From NCBI RefSeq assembly GCF_000223985.1, contig NZ_AFWV01000009.1:1-64000 (forward strand): a stretch of DNA of 64,000 nucleotides, given 5' to 3'. A program made the translations under genes and the position numbers. This DNA is from Thiocapsa marina 5811 (GTDB lineage Bacteria > Pseudomonadota > Gammaproteobacteria > Chromatiales > Chromatiaceae). The notes beneath the pieces are model-generated. The model was not told the origin of the DNA. It did no database searches and was given only the letters and a program-made list of their open reading frames with translations. Shown here one piece after another: positions 53,995-63,722 of the stretch (its first letter is position 1; every line of letters begins with the position of its first letter).

Positions 53995-55257
53995 TCAGAA
54001 GTCGACCGCGTCCCGGATCAGCGGGCAGGTCATGCAGTGCCCGCCGCCACGCCCGCGGCCGAGTTCGGCGCCGACGATGGTGATGACCTCCACCCCGGCC
54101 TTGCGCAGCTCGCTGTTGGTCCAGGTGTTGCGGTCGTAGGCGACGACGACGCCGGGGGAGAGCGCGACCAGGTTGTTGCCGCTGTCCCACTGCGCCCGTT
54201 CGGCGGCATAGTGGTCGCCGCCGGTCTCGATGACCCGAAGTTTCTTGAAGTTCAGCGCCTCCGCGACGACGTCGGCAAAGGGCTTCTTCTCCAGGGTCGT
54301 ATCGATGCCGCCGGGCTTGTCGCCGGGCCGCAGCGAGACCGCGTGCACCTGATCCATGATCGGCGCATAGAGCGTGACCAGGTCACGGTCGGCGAAGGTG
54401 AAGACCGTGTCCAGGTGCATGGCGGCTCTTAGCTTGGGCATGGCCGCGACGATGACCCGCTCGGCGGCACCATTCGCAAAGAGCGACGCGGCGACCTGGC
54501 CGATGCCCTGGCGGGAGGTGCGCTCGCTCATCCCGATCAGGACCGCGCCATTGCCGATCGGCATGACGTCACCGCCCTCCACGCTCGCCAACCCGAAGTT
54601 CTTGTCCGGGTCGCCCCACCAGACTTGAATGCCGGCGTTGGCGAAGGACGGATGGAACTTGTAGATCGCGGTGGTCAGCAGGGTCTCCTCCCGACGCACC
54701 GGCCAGTACATCGCATTGAGGGTGACGCCGCCGTAGATCCAGCAGGTGGTGTCGCGCGTGTACAGGGTGTTTGGCAGTGGGGCCAGCAGATACTCTGAGA
54801 CGCCGTGGGCCTCGCGTACCAGGGACAGGTAGCCCGTGGTGCAGTACTCGTCGGGCACATCGACCACCGAGACGCCGCCGATCAAGAAGTCGGCCAGGAT
54901 TCGCGGTTCCAGGCTCTCGAGAAAGGCCCGGGTGCTGTCGATCAGCGCCAGGCCGACGTTGTTCTCGGTCACCTTGCGATCGAGGAGCCATTGCTTGGCC
55001 TCGGGGATGGCCACCGTCTCGGCCAGCAGGTTGTGCATCTCCACGACTTCGACCCCGCGCTCACGCATCTTGAGCATGAAGTCGAAGTGGTCGCGCTTAG
55101 CGTTCGTCACCCACAGCAGGTCATCGAACAGCAGGTCGTCGTTGTTGGTGGGTGTGAGACGGGTATGGGCGAGCCCGGGGGCACAGACCATGACCTTGCG
55201 TAGGGTGCCGACCTCGGAGTGGACGCCATACACGGGCGCATTGCTCGAATTAGTCAT
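53995..55257 (-). CDS. arcA: Arginine deiminase
   Basis: A 420-aa enzyme hydrolysing L-arginine to citrulline and ammonia. The catalytic Cys is at residue 408 in GGGHCMTCP; other active-site blocks are present: [19 protein letters not shown] (Asp/Arg contacts), [22 protein letters not shown] (Asp, Glu) and [11 protein letters not shown] (catalytic His). Length equals that of Pseudomonas ArcA. The partner genes for citrulline breakdown, arcB and arcC, are not in the window. It lies 32 bp after the antiporter gene in the same direction, so probably one operon. Confidence 0.96.
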   Translation of the reverse strand: MTNSSNAPVYGVHSEVGTLRKVMVCAPGLAHTRLTPTNNDDLLFDDLLWVTNAKRDHFDFMLKMRERGVEVVEMHNLLAETVAIPEAKQWLLDRKVTENNVGLALIDSTRAFLESLEPRILADFLIGGVSVVDVPDEYCTTGYLSLVREAHGVSEYLLAPLPNTLYTRDTTCWIYGGVTLNAMYWPVRREETLLTTAIYKFHPSFANAGIQVWWGDPDKNFGLASVEGGDVMPIGNGAVLIGMSERTSRQGIGQVAASLFANGAAERVIVAAMPKLRAAMHLDTVFTFADRDLVTLYAPIMDQVHAVSLRPGDKPGGIDTTLEKKPFADVVAEALNFKKLRVIETGGDHYAAERAQWDSGNNLVALSPGVVVAYDRNTWTNSELRKAGVEVITIVGAELGRGRGGGHCMTCPLIRDAVDF

Positions 55258-55289
55258 CGCGAAGAGTCCTCTGTTTCAAAGTGACGCAA

Positions 55290-56714
55290 TCAGATGGTGA
55301 TCATGCCGGTGACGAGGCCGTAGATACCGGCCGCCGCGCCGACCACGAAGACGCCAAGCAGCGCGATCTCGAGCGGGCGAAAGATCGTCTGGCCTTGCTC
55401 CCGCCGCGCCAGGATGAACATCAGAGTGCCAGGGGCCAGCAGGATGCAGGCGAGCACCAGGTGCTTGAACCCGCCGGACAGGAGCATGAAGAAGGTGTAG
55501 ACGACCGCGATCGCCGCCCAGGTCATGTCGCGTCCCCAGTCCTTGGAGCCCGGCGCATAGGTCTCGCGGGTCAGTACCAGCTTCAGCGCATAGCCCGCCA
55601 CCAGGATGTAAGGAATCAGCGTCAGTGCGCTGGTCATCTCCAGCGAGAGGTCGAAGGCGTATTGGGAGAAGATCGTCACGATCAGGAAGCACTGCACCAA
55701 GATGTTCGTGATCCACAGTGCCGTGGACGGGACCTGATGCCGGTTCTCGTGGGCGAAGGTCTTCGGGACCAGGCCGTATTTGGCTGCGGAGTAGAGCACC
55801 TCGGCGGCCAGCAGCGACCACGCCAGAAAGGCACCGAGCACGGATACGATGAGCCCGGCGCTGACGAACGTGAGCCCCCAGGGGCCCACCACCGACTCTA
55901 AGGCACCCGCCATCGACGGCTGACGCAGATCCGCGAGCTCGGGCCGCTCGAGCACGCCATAGGGGAGCAGGGTCACCAGCACCAGCAGACAGAGCACCCC
56001 GAGGAATCCCATCACCGTCGCCCAGCCCACGTCCTCGCGAGTCTTGGCATAGCGCGAATAGACGCTGGCGCCCTCGATGCCGATGAAGACGAACACGGTC
56101 ACGAGCATGGTGCTACGCACCTGGTCGAAGACCTGCGAGCCGCTGTAGTCCCCGCCGCCCCAGAAGCTCGCCGCAAACTTGTCGTAATCGAAGGCGAAGG
56201 CCATGAAGGCGATGAAGACAAAGATCGGCAGGATCTTCGCGAAGGTCACCACCTTGTTGATGAATGCGGCCTCCTTGATGCCCCGCAGGATCGTGAAATG
56301 AAAGGCCCACAGGATAACGGACGAGACGACGATGGCCTGGGGCGTATTGCCGTCGCCGAAAACCGGGAAGAAGGCCCCCAGCGTCGACTTGATCAGCACG
56401 AAATAGGTGGTGTTGCCGAGACAGGTCCCGATCCAGAATCCGAAGGCCGCCACGAACCCCAGATAAGAGCCGAACCCCTCTTTGGCATAGGCGAAGATGC
56501 CGGCGTCGATCTCCGGTTTGCGCACCGCCAGCGACTGAAACACGAACGCCAGCATCAGCATGCCGCCGCCGGCGATGATCCAAGCGACGATGGCGCCGAA
56601 GGGTCCGGTGGCCGCGCCGAAGCGGGCCGGGAGCGAGAAGATGCCGGCGCCCACCATGGACCCCACGACCATGGCTGTTAGGGTCAGCCGGGAGAATTTT
56701 TGATCCGCTGCCAT
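55290..56714 (-). CDS. arcD: APC-family arginine:ornithine-type antiporter
   Basis: A 474-aa carrier with about 12-13 helices. Features: LTAMVVGSMVGAGIFSLPAR (unwound helix-1 motif GxGIF), FAYAKEGFGSYLGFVAAFGF, IGIEGASVYSRYAKTREDVG and VSTVxxA-like AFLAWSLLAAEVLY, all typical of the basic amino acid/polyamine antiporter group that includes ArcD and AdiC. The position just before arcA supports arginine/ornithine or arginine/citrulline exchange. The symbol is by function and context; the substrate is not proven. Confidence 0.9.
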   Translation of the reverse strand: MAADQKFSRLTLTAMVVGSMVGAGIFSLPARFGAATGPFGAIVAWIIAGGGMLMLAFVFQSLAVRKPEIDAGIFAYAKEGFGSYLGFVAAFGFWIGTCLGNTTYFVLIKSTLGAFFPVFGDGNTPQAIVVSSVILWAFHFTILRGIKEAAFINKVVTFAKILPIFVFIAFMAFAFDYDKFAASFWGGGDYSGSQVFDQVRSTMLVTVFVFIGIEGASVYSRYAKTREDVGWATVMGFLGVLCLLVLVTLLPYGVLERPELADLRQPSMAGALESVVGPWGLTFVSAGLIVSVLGAFLAWSLLAAEVLYSAAKYGLVPKTFAHENRHQVPSTALWITNILVQCFLIVTIFSQYAFDLSLEMTSALTLIPYILVAGYALKLVLTRETYAPGSKDWGRDMTWAAIAVVYTFFMLLSGGFKHLVLACILLAPGTLMFILARREQGQTIFRPLEIALLGVFVVGAAAGIYGLVTGMITI

Positions 56715-56804
56715 CGGTGTCGCTCCGGTGTGCTGGTTGGGCCAGGCCTGCGCTAAAGACGTGCTGGGTCACCCGCCGCCCTGCCTAGCTGGTACGTTTT
56801 GCCG

Positions 56805-57206
56805 TTACCAGTAGGTTTTCAACAGATAGACCCAAAGCGCGATCAGCAGCAGCGAAACGACGAGCTGCGGCCACATCACCCGCAGGAACCCCTTTTCCTT
56901 GATCCGCTGTTGCCGCTCCACATAGGCCTCCCGTTGGGCTTCTTGCAGCCGGATCAGCCACTCGTCTCCGGCGACCTGTAACTCGTCGCCTTCCGTGTGC
57001 AGAAACACCGTCGCCTTCGAGGTGGCGAGCCAAAACACGAGATACAGGATGCCGCCGAACAACGGGAACAGGAAGATCACGATCAGGAACAGCCACCAGG
57101 CGAACGGCCGGCGTCCCACCAGCGATGCGGTGGTTTCCGTTGTCGTGACCGGCTCCCATCCGTTTGCGACGAGCTCGCCGACACGTTGGCTCAGTTTTGC
57201 TTCCAT
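56805..57206 (-). CDS. Small two-helix membrane protein
   Basis: A 133-aa protein from the ATG at 57206 (GGAGAG site upstream). A cytoplasmic N-terminal segment (MEAKLSQRVGELVANGWEPV) is followed by a hydrophobic pair (about 35-62, PFAWWLFLIVIFLFPLFGGI) and a last helix at the C-terminus (LVVSLLLIALWVYLLKTYW). No family assigned. It is the first gene of the arginine cluster, about 90 bp upstream of the antiporter, and may be co-transcribed. Confidence 0.65.
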   Translation of the reverse strand: MEAKLSQRVGELVANGWEPVTTTETTASLVGRRPFAWWLFLIVIFLFPLFGGILYLVFWLATSKATVFLHTEGDELQVAGDEWLIRLQEAQREAYVERQQRIKEKGFLRVMWPQLVVSLLLIALWVYLLKTYW

Positions 57207-57523
57207 AGAATGTCTCTCCGGCTGGATTAGAACAGCGGTGATAAGTGTTTGTGGTGGGCGACGATCGTGCCGAACCGTGATGTACAAACGAACGCGGCTG
57301 CCCAGACCTCAAGGACTGATAATCAGCGATAGCCAGGAGTGTACGCAGCGGACCCGGAAGGCGGTTATTGCACCTTGGTTAAACACAAGTAACGCGCCTA
57401 GGTTCCTGTCGCCTCGCCCGTCTGGAGGAATAGCAGGTCGGTCAGCTCGGTGAGTTACTGGAGGTAGACGGCTCCGCCGTCCTTGAGGACGCCGCAGGGG
57501 CGCAACGAGGTCGTGGGTGACGG
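57207..57523. other. Interval without a supported gene
   Basis: About 315 bp separating the arginine cluster from vapC. Only short frames without resemblance were seen; the cluster promoter is expected here. Confidence 0.35.
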
Positions 57524-57922
57524 TTAGACTTGCTCGTAGTTCTGGATGGCCAGACCGGGGACATGGGCGAAGGCGCGGTCGGCGGTGATCAGGGTGGCGC
57601 CCTCGGCCATGGCGTGGGCGGCAATCATCAGGTCCAGCGGAGCCAGGGGCCTGCCGAGGGCGGTCAGCTCGGCGCGCAACGGACCGTAACGACGCGCCGT
57701 TGTGGAGTTCCATGGGCGAATGTCGATGCGGCTCAGTACGGCCTCGGCGAGCGCTGTAAATCCGACCCTTTGCGGGCGGCGTGCGAGGCCGAAGCGAATC
57801 TCGCCCTCGGTGACCACGGAAATGCAGAATGGCTCAATGGAGAGGCGCAAGTCTAGGTCGGGAGAACGGGCCTTCATGACCGCCGACAACGCGTTGGTGT
57901 CCAGCATCAGCAGGCCGCTCAT
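57524..57922 (-). CDS. vapC: VapC-type PIN-domain ribonuclease toxin
   Basis: A 132-aa PIN-domain protein. The four metal-binding acidic residues are visible: D8 (LMLDTNALS), E41 (TEGEIRFG), D97 ([12 protein letters not shown]) and D115 (ITADRAF). VapC toxins cleave tRNA or rRNA and are held inactive by VapB. The gene overlaps vapB by 4 bp (ATGA). It is complete, so the pair is likely active. Confidence 0.92.
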   Translation of the reverse strand: MSGLLMLDTNALSAVMKARSPDLDLRLSIEPFCISVVTEGEIRFGLARRPQRVGFTALAEAVLSRIDIRPWNSTTARRYGPLRAELTALGRPLAPLDLMIAAHAMAEGATLITADRAFAHVPGLAIQNYEQV

Positions 57923-58185
57923 GGCCAGTCGCGCTCGACATCTTCTCCCTGGTCGCGATCCGCAAGGAATTCGTCCAGCTCCTTGCGCTCTTCCTCCGTC
58001 ATGCTGGCGATCAGGCGGTCGCGCTCGTGCAGCCAGTCACGGAAGGACTTGTTCATCGGGCTCAAGATCACATCGCCGGTCTCCGGATCGCGGCGGATCT
58101 CGACCTCATCGCCCTCGAAGCGGAATTCCGCGGGCAGTCGCACGGCCTGGCTGCGACCGTTCTTGAATAGTTTGGCGGTTTGCAT
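57919..58185 (-). CDS. vapB: VapB-type antitoxin (AbrB/SpoVT fold)
   Basis: An 88-aa protein from the ATG at 58185 ([20 protein letters not shown]), the standard VapB/MazE swapped-hairpin DNA-binding start. The C-terminal part ([20 protein letters not shown] then [17 protein letters not shown]) would bind the toxin. An AGGAGAG site lies upstream, and in-frame sequence further upstream has no resemblance. It is expected to repress its own promoter with VapC. Confidence 0.92.
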   Translation of the reverse strand: MQTAKLFKNGRSQAVRLPAEFRFEGDEVEIRRDPETGDVILSPMNKSFRDWLHERDRLIASMTEEERKELDEFLADRDQGEDVERDWP

Positions 58186-58367
58186 GTTTAGCTCTCCTGC
58201 CTTCGCGTGGTATAGATCGCGGTATAGTCTAATGCCGGTAAGCGGCTCGACCAAGCTGCACGCGGCGATCGGGACAACCAGCTATTTGAAAATCGACGCC
58301 GATCGAGCAGGCCCACCACCCAAGACGCCAATCCCAAAGACGCCAAATCAAGGCCAGCCGCGCCCTC

Positions 58368-58988
58368 TCACTTTGCCGGCGGCACGCCCAACCGCTGCGC
58401 CAGCCGCACCAGCTCCGCCACCGACCTCAGCCCCAGCTTGCGCATCAGACGCCCGCGGTGGACCTTGATGTTCTGCTCGCCGGTGCCGAGGTCCGCCGCG
58501 ATCTGCTTGTTCATCTTGCCGGCGATGACGTGGCCGAGCACCTCCCGCTCCCGTGGCGTCAGGCACGCGAGTCGCTTCCGCAGGGCCGCCAGTTCCTCGC
58601 GCTCGGAGTGCCGATCCGCGGCGCGTTGCAACGCGCCGCGGATCGCCGGCAGCAGCTCCGCCGCATTCACGGGCTTGGTTAGGAAGTTCTCCGCACCTGC
58701 CTTCATGGCGCGCACGCTCATGGGAATGTCGCCATGTCCGGTGAGGAAGACGATGGGCAGCTCGGCATTGATTTGGTGCAGCCGTTCCTGGACTGCCAAG
58801 CCATCGATGTAGGGCATCGCCACGTCCAGCACCAGACAGGCGGGGCCCTGCTGATGCGCGTGTCCAAGAAACGCCCGCGCACTGCTGAAACCTTGAACCT
58901 GAAACCCCTCCGCGCGGAGCAGTCGAGTCAGAGCCTTCAGCATCTCGGGCTCGTCGTCGAGCAGATAGACCATCGGTTCATCGGTCAT
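58368..58988 (-). CDS. FixJ-type response regulator
   Basis: A 206-aa two-domain regulator. The receiver domain has the acidic pair D11/D12, phospho-acceptor D55 (LVLDVAMP), T83 (FLTGHGD) and K105 (FLTKPV). The LuxR-type helix-turn-helix at about 140-200 begins LTPREREVLGHVIAGKMNKQ and ends VKVHRGRLMRKLG-like. This is the FixJ/TtrR/StyR group. It overlaps the kinase gene by 11 bp and is its probable phosphorylation target. Regulated genes cannot be told from the sequence. Confidence 0.92.
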   Translation of the reverse strand: MTDEPMVYLLDDEPEMLKALTRLLRAEGFQVQGFSSARAFLGHAHQQGPACLVLDVAMPYIDGLAVQERLHQINAELPIVFLTGHGDIPMSVRAMKAGAENFLTKPVNAAELLPAIRGALQRAADRHSEREELAALRKRLACLTPREREVLGHVIAGKMNKQIAADLGTGEQNIKVHRGRLMRKLGLRSVAELVRLAQRLGVPPAK

Positions 58989-60822
58989 GATGCGGCGCCG
59001 TCAGTGGCAGATAGAGGTGCAATGTGGCGCCGCCGCTAGCCGGCGACTCGGCCCAGACGCGCCCGCCGTGGCTGTTCACGATGGAGCGCACAATGGCCAG
59101 CCCCATGCCCAGCCCACCGGGCGTCGTGGAGTAGAAGGTCTCGAAGATGCGTTCCGGATCGGACACGCCGCATCCATTGTCCGTGACCTCGACCAGGACC
59201 CCGTCTGCCTGCGCGCGGGTGGCGACCGAGACCCGGCGATCGCCCGCCGGGTTGCCGGCCACCGCCGCGCAGGCGTTGTTGAGGAGATTGAGCAGAACCT
59301 GCTCGATCAGGATGCGATCCGCCTGCACTGAGGGCAGGTCCGCGGCCAGGCTCAGATCCAAGGTCACGCACTGGTCGTCGATGTCGTTACCGAGCAGCTG
59401 GATCACCCGATCAATCGCATCATCGAGCAACAGGTCTTCTCGGTCAGGTTCGCCGCGCTCGAGGAGCGAACGCAGGTGCCGAATCACGTCGGCCGCACGC
59501 CGGTCGGCGCTGGCGATATCGGCCAGAATTTCCTTGACTTCGGTCAGGTTCGGCGGTGTCTGGGCCAACAGTGCCTGGGCCGCCTCGGCGTTGGTCAGGA
59601 TCATGGCCAATGGTTGGTTCAACTCGTGGGCCAGCGCGACCGACAGCTCGCTTAGGGTCTCTTCCCTAAACACGCGTTCAAGCCGTGCCCGTTGCCGACG
59701 CAGCGCGTCCAGCATCGCCTTGCGTGCCGTCATGTCCACGCTCACGCCCATCAGCGTGCGCGGACCCGCTTCGGTCGGGCCAACGCTGCGACCCAGGCCG
59801 GCGAGCCAGCGAACCCGGCCACCGGGGTCGACGACCCGGAACTCGGTGCGATAGCGCTCGTTCGAGCGTAGCGCCGCCGCGATCAGTTGTTTCACCCGCG
59901 CTTGGTCATGCCGATGCACCCGCTCCAGGAAATCCCCCAGACTCAGCGCCCCCTCGGCAGGCAGCGCGAAGAGCTCGCGCGTCTTTGCCGTGGCCCACAC
60001 CGCACCTGATTGGGCATCGAGGCCCCAGAACCCGGCATCGGCCGCCTCCGCCGCGAGGCTCAGGCGTTGCTCGCTGACGCTTAAGGCGGCGTCCTTCGCC
60101 TGGGCGTCGCGCTCCGCCCGCGCGGCTCGCAACAGCCCGATGCTCAGCTCGGAGCCCATGGCGGCTGCAACAAAGACGAACAACGGCGTGACCAGAATCG
60201 GCCAGTGGGCAAAGTTCCAGAACACCAGCACCGCTTGGGCCGTGCCGACCGCGACGCCGACAAAGATGCTGATCGCCAGTGCGAGCGACCGCACGCCCTC
60301 TCCCCGCCGCCACGCACTGACGCCCCCGTCGAGGATGAACAACATCATCGACAGCAGGGCCGCCTGACCCGTCAGCATCCAAGGATTGGGGACACCCTCT
60401 CCGGCCAGCGCGACCGGCGCTCCGAGGAGCATGACGTGCTCGATTTCGGTCAGCTCGGTGAAATTGAGATTCGGCCCCGATAGGAAGGTCGCTGCCACCG
60501 CGACCGTCCGCAGCCCCACGGCAAGCCACCCCAGCCACAGAAAGCGCGGCCGCAAGCGCAGCGTGACCAAACCTACAATGGCGACAAAGCCGAACCAGAC
60601 CGGAACCTGGAACCAGCGTAATGCGGTTGCATACTCCGCGGGCGTTTGCGCGCGCAGCATCCAGAGCTCCATTCCCGCGAGACCGGCGATGCTGAGCGCG
60701 AGCAACACGAACATGAGATAGGCCCAGGCGCCTCGCTGCATGAGCCAGGCCGCCAGATAGATGCCGGCGATCGTGGCCGACAAGGCCGCCATCATGAGGT
60801 AGAGAATCGTTATCCAGCTCAT
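58978..60822 (-). CDS. Membrane PAS-containing sensor histidine kinase
   Basis: A 614-aa kinase. About seven N-terminal helices (1-230) form a membrane sensor, followed by a PAS domain (about 250-365, with FRVVDPGGRVRWLAGLGRS). The phospho-acceptor H399 is in LSVALAHELNQPLAMILTNA (FixL/DctB-type H-box). The ATPase domain has the N box at about 512-516 (LLNLLNNACAA), G1 DNGCGVSD and GGLGMGLAIVRSIV. It is first of the two-gene system. The ligand is unknown; the membrane module resembles sensors of membrane or redox state only in general layout. Confidence 0.9.
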   Translation of the reverse strand: MSWITILYLMMAALSATIAGIYLAAWLMQRGAWAYLMFVLLALSIAGLAGMELWMLRAQTPAEYATALRWFQVPVWFGFVAIVGLVTLRLRPRFLWLGWLAVGLRTVAVAATFLSGPNLNFTELTEIEHVMLLGAPVALAGEGVPNPWMLTGQAALLSMMLFILDGGVSAWRRGEGVRSLALAISIFVGVAVGTAQAVLVFWNFAHWPILVTPLFVFVAAAMGSELSIGLLRAARAERDAQAKDAALSVSEQRLSLAAEAADAGFWGLDAQSGAVWATAKTRELFALPAEGALSLGDFLERVHRHDQARVKQLIAAALRSNERYRTEFRVVDPGGRVRWLAGLGRSVGPTEAGPRTLMGVSVDMTARKAMLDALRRQRARLERVFREETLSELSVALAHELNQPLAMILTNAEAAQALLAQTPPNLTEVKEILADIASADRRAADVIRHLRSLLERGEPDREDLLLDDAIDRVIQLLGNDIDDQCVTLDLSLAADLPSVQADRILIEQVLLNLLNNACAAVAGNPAGDRRVSVATRAQADGVLVEVTDNGCGVSDPERIFETFYSTTPGGLGMGLAIVRSIVNSHGGRVWAESPASGGATLHLYLPLTAPHHDR

Positions 60823-61093
60823 CTTTCATCCGAGTGCCTGGTTTCCGGGTCCACGCGCTTATCCCGCCTGGTTAACCCTCCTATTAAACCAAAGTACAAT
60901 GTCGCCGAGCTTTCGGCTTGCTTATCTTGGCGTGGTATCGGGGCAACATGGGACAAGCGCGAAGTCGGACCCGACACGACCGTTCGGCTGCTGGCCGAGG
61001 TTGACCGCAACGCCGCAGGCACCGTCTATCGCTGGGTCCAGTCGCTCAAGATCCTCAACTGAGTCGTGTTTTCGTTGTGCCGGTGGACCGAAA

Positions 61094-61927
61094 ATGGCGC
61101 AACGCAATAAGTCGACAAGGGCGTGCTTGCGGGTGGCCTTTGCACTCGCCATAGCGGCGGTGGCGGCCTGGCCGGGCCATGCGGACGATTTCGTGATCCC
61201 GCTGGAACTCCCGCAGGTCAATTTCATCGGGCTCGGTGTGGGCGCCTATCCAGATTACTTCGGGTCCGAGGATTCACGCGTGGGTGCCGCTCCCTTCGGG
61301 CGATTATCCCTGGGTGGTGCGCGCTTTGTTCGCCTGATGGTCAACGACATCCGAGTGAACGTGCTCGATCATCCCAACTGGCAGCTGGGCCCGGTGGCGC
61401 TCTGGCGCTTTGGTCGGGAGGACGTCAGCAACCCGGTCGTCGACAGGGTTCACGCGATCGACGACTCCCTCAGTCTCGGTTTGTTCAGCTCCTACCTCTG
61501 GCGGGACCCACAGGAGTTCCGTCGGACTGCAAGCGTCGGCACCTGGGCGCTCGGTGACGCTAGCGGCGTCTACAATGGCTGGACGGCGGGGCTGAATGCC
61601 CATGCGACGCAGCCCGTTGCGAAGATGGTCACCCTCGCCGGCGGTGCGGCTGTGACCTATGGCAGTAGCCGGTACATGGACGAGTACTTCGGCGTCACGC
61701 CCCGGGACTCGCTCGCCAGCGGCCTACCGGTCTATGTCCCCGGAAGCGGGGTGCGCGACGGGCGAGGCTGGGCCTTGGCGCTGCTCCACCTGAGTCGGCA
61801 ATGGCACATCGGTGCCGGGGTGATGTACTCACGACTCCTGGGCGACGCCGCCGACAGCCCGATCGTCTCTGACGAGGGCTCGAAGGATCAATGGATCTAT
61901 GGAGTGGGGGCGCTTTACGCCTGGTAG
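61094..61927 (+). CDS. MipA/OmpV-family outer-membrane protein
   Basis: A 277-aa protein from the ATG at 61094, with a signal peptide (about 1-30, ending WPGHA) and a barrel of the MipA/OmpV family: INFIGLGVGAYPDYFGSEDS-like opening strand, FVRLMVNDIRVNVLDHPNWQ, an inner R-F-G-R-E-D segment, and the family's VTPRDSLASGLPVYVPGSG. The C-terminal residue is Trp after an aromatic-rich strand. MipA scaffolds murein enzymes in E. coli, but most members are of unknown role. Single gene after a 270-bp gap. Confidence 0.87.
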   Translation: MAQRNKSTRACLRVAFALAIAAVAAWPGHADDFVIPLELPQVNFIGLGVGAYPDYFGSEDSRVGAAPFGRLSLGGARFVRLMVNDIRVNVLDHPNWQLGPVALWRFGREDVSNPVVDRVHAIDDSLSLGLFSSYLWRDPQEFRRTASVGTWALGDASGVYNGWTAGLNAHATQPVAKMVTLAGGAAVTYGSSRYMDEYFGVTPRDSLASGLPVYVPGSGVRDGRGWALALLHLSRQWHIGAGVMYSRLLGDAADSPIVSDEGSKDQWIYGVGALYAW

Positions 61928-62501
61928 GCAGCGTGCCAGCCGCTGCGTCGGCGGAGCCCTCGGTGCCGGGGCGTTCGCTCGGTGCGCGTGACCGACACCT
62001 TGGTGCGGGAGACGGGACCAGTGATCCTGAGCCTCACTCGGGTTTCGGCTACGACCTCAGTCGGCCGAAGCGGGCCGGCTGCGGTTTGTCCCGCCTCCCC
62101 CGGGGGCCGACCGAAGTCGGCGTACCCGGGGGAGGCGGACTTTAGTCCGCGGTGAGGCCCATACGGGCGACGTGAGTCGCCCGACCCAACTCGCCGACGA
62201 AGGGTGCGCTCGGGCGTGTGTCTTGCGGTTTCTGCCGTGCGACGTTGTTTTCAAACGTTCAACGGGGAGACAGCACGCGGATCTCTATGAAGACGTCGTG
62301 TTCGAGACTTGAGCGGGACGACGGCAAACGCATCGCCCCGGGCCTCGGAGTCTCGGATTCTCGGGGCCTCATTCGATGGCCATTGCGCTACCATTGCGCC
62401 GCCGACTGCCTCGTTCATGCCTGGATTTTTCTACCTTGGGAGCGCTGTCCTTGAAGCCCTTTGCCCCGATCCCCTGTCGCGACGTTCGCTCTCCCGCAGC
62501 A
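61928..62501. other. Interval with a cluster of hairpins
   Basis: Gene-free apart from a repeat-like block at 62091-62183 holding three adjacent hairpins: CCGCCTCCCCCGGG/CCCGGGGGAGGCGG (62091-62104 and 62125-62138), GCGGACTTTAGTCCGC just after it, and CGGGCGAC/GTCGCCCG (about 62164-62183). The rest shows no gene. Confidence 0.6.
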
Positions 62502-63722
62502 ATGGCCGGCGCGCCCTTGGCCTGCGTCCTGGCCCTGTTGATCCTGCTCACCGGTTGCCTACCGACCGACGAAGAGGCATCGCAGCCTGTCTCCGAACCC
62601 ATCCGCCCGGTGCGGGTCGTCACCGTCGAAGAATTGCCGGGCGGGGAGCGCGTCACGCTGACCGGGACCGTCCAGGCCCAGGACGATGTCGCGCTGGCCT
62701 TCCGCGTCGGTGGTCAGTTGATCGAACGTACCGTCAATGTCGGCGATCAAGTCAACGCCGGGCAGGTGGTCGCGCGTCTGGATGCGGTCAACGAACGCAA
62801 CGCGGTGGATGCGGCGCGGGCCAACCTGGCCGCCGCAATGGCGCGTCTCGTGGAGGCCCGCAACACGGTGCGACGCTTCGAGCCGATGCTTCCGCAGGGC
62901 TTCGTCGCCCGCGCGGACTTCGACCGGGCGGTCGAGGCGCGCGACGCCGCCCAGGCGCAGGTCGAGGCGGCCCAGGCTCAGGTCGCGACCGCCGAGAACC
63001 AGCTCGGCTTCACCACCTTGCTGGCCGATGGACCCGGCACGGTCACCGAACGCGGCGCCGAGCCCGGCGAAGTGGTCGCGGCCGGGCGCATGATCGTCCG
63101 CCTGGCCCGCGAAGCTGGCCGCGACGCGGTGTTCGACGTGCCGGCTCGGGTGATCGAGTCAGGCTCCGCCGACGACGAGGTCACGGTCGCCCTGAGCAGC
63201 GACCCTAAGGTCAGCACCAGCGGACGCGTGCGCGAGGTCTCGCCCCAGGCCGACCCGGTAACACGCACCTTTCAGGTCCGCGTCGGGCTGGCCAATCCAC
63301 CGGCCGCCATGCGCCTCGGTTCCACCGTGACCGGCAGCATCCAGCTCGGCGGCGCGGCCGGAATCGAGATCCCGAACTCGGCCCTGACCTCGACCCGCGG
63401 GGCGCCGGCGGTCTGGGTGCTGGATCCGCAAACCAACACCGTGGCCCTGCGCAACATCGACGTCGCGCGTTTCGAGCTGGACCGGGTGCTGATTGCGCAG
63501 GGTCTCGACGCCGGCGAGTTAGTCGTCACCGCCGGTGTCCAGACCCTGCGCCCCGGCCAGCAGGTGCGCCGACTCGGTGAACCGGTCCCTGACGAGACCA
63601 GTGCCGAGACCAGCGAACCGGCCATTGGTCAGGTGGGTGAACCGACCAGTGACGAGGCCGGCGACGACACTGGTGATACCGCCAGCGAGCCGTCTGTCGA
63701 AAAGGCCGAGGCCCGTCCATGA
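62502..63722 (+). CDS. RND efflux periplasmic adaptor lipoprotein
   Basis: A 406-aa protein from the ATG at 62502; a longer frame with near-cognate starts exists to 62376. The short leader ends in a lipobox LLTGC (Cys19), so the protein is lipid-anchored. The MFP layout follows: lipoyl half (DVALAFRVGGQLIERTVNVG), helical hairpin (about 95-165, LVEARNTVRRFEPMLPQGFV), second lipoyl half, and beta-barrel. The C-terminal 55 residues are an acidic Ser/Thr/Glu/Asp-rich tail (TSEPAIGQVGEPTSDEAGDD). It pairs with the RND pump gene it overlaps by 4 bp. Confidence 0.9.
   Translation: MAGAPLACVLALLILLTGCLPTDEEASQPVSEPIRPVRVVTVEELPGGERVTLTGTVQAQDDVALAFRVGGQLIERTVNVGDQVNAGQVVARLDAVNERNAVDAARANLAAAMARLVEARNTVRRFEPMLPQGFVARADFDRAVEARDAAQAQVEAAQAQVATAENQLGFTTLLADGPGTVTERGAEPGEVVAAGRMIVRLAREAGRDAVFDVPARVIESGSADDEVTVALSSDPKVSTSGRVREVSPQADPVTRTFQVRVGLANPPAAMRLGSTVTGSIQLGGAAGIEIPNSALTSTRGAPAVWVLDPQTNTVALRNIDVARFELDRVLIAQGLDAGELVVTAGVQTLRPGQQVRRLGEPVPDETSAETSEPAIGQVGEPTSDEAGDDTGDTASEPSVEKAEARP

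Noticed and set aside
60900-61062. Plus-strand tail ending VYRWVQSLKILN
   Set aside because: Looks mildly protein-like but has no start or recognisable family; too little to call.
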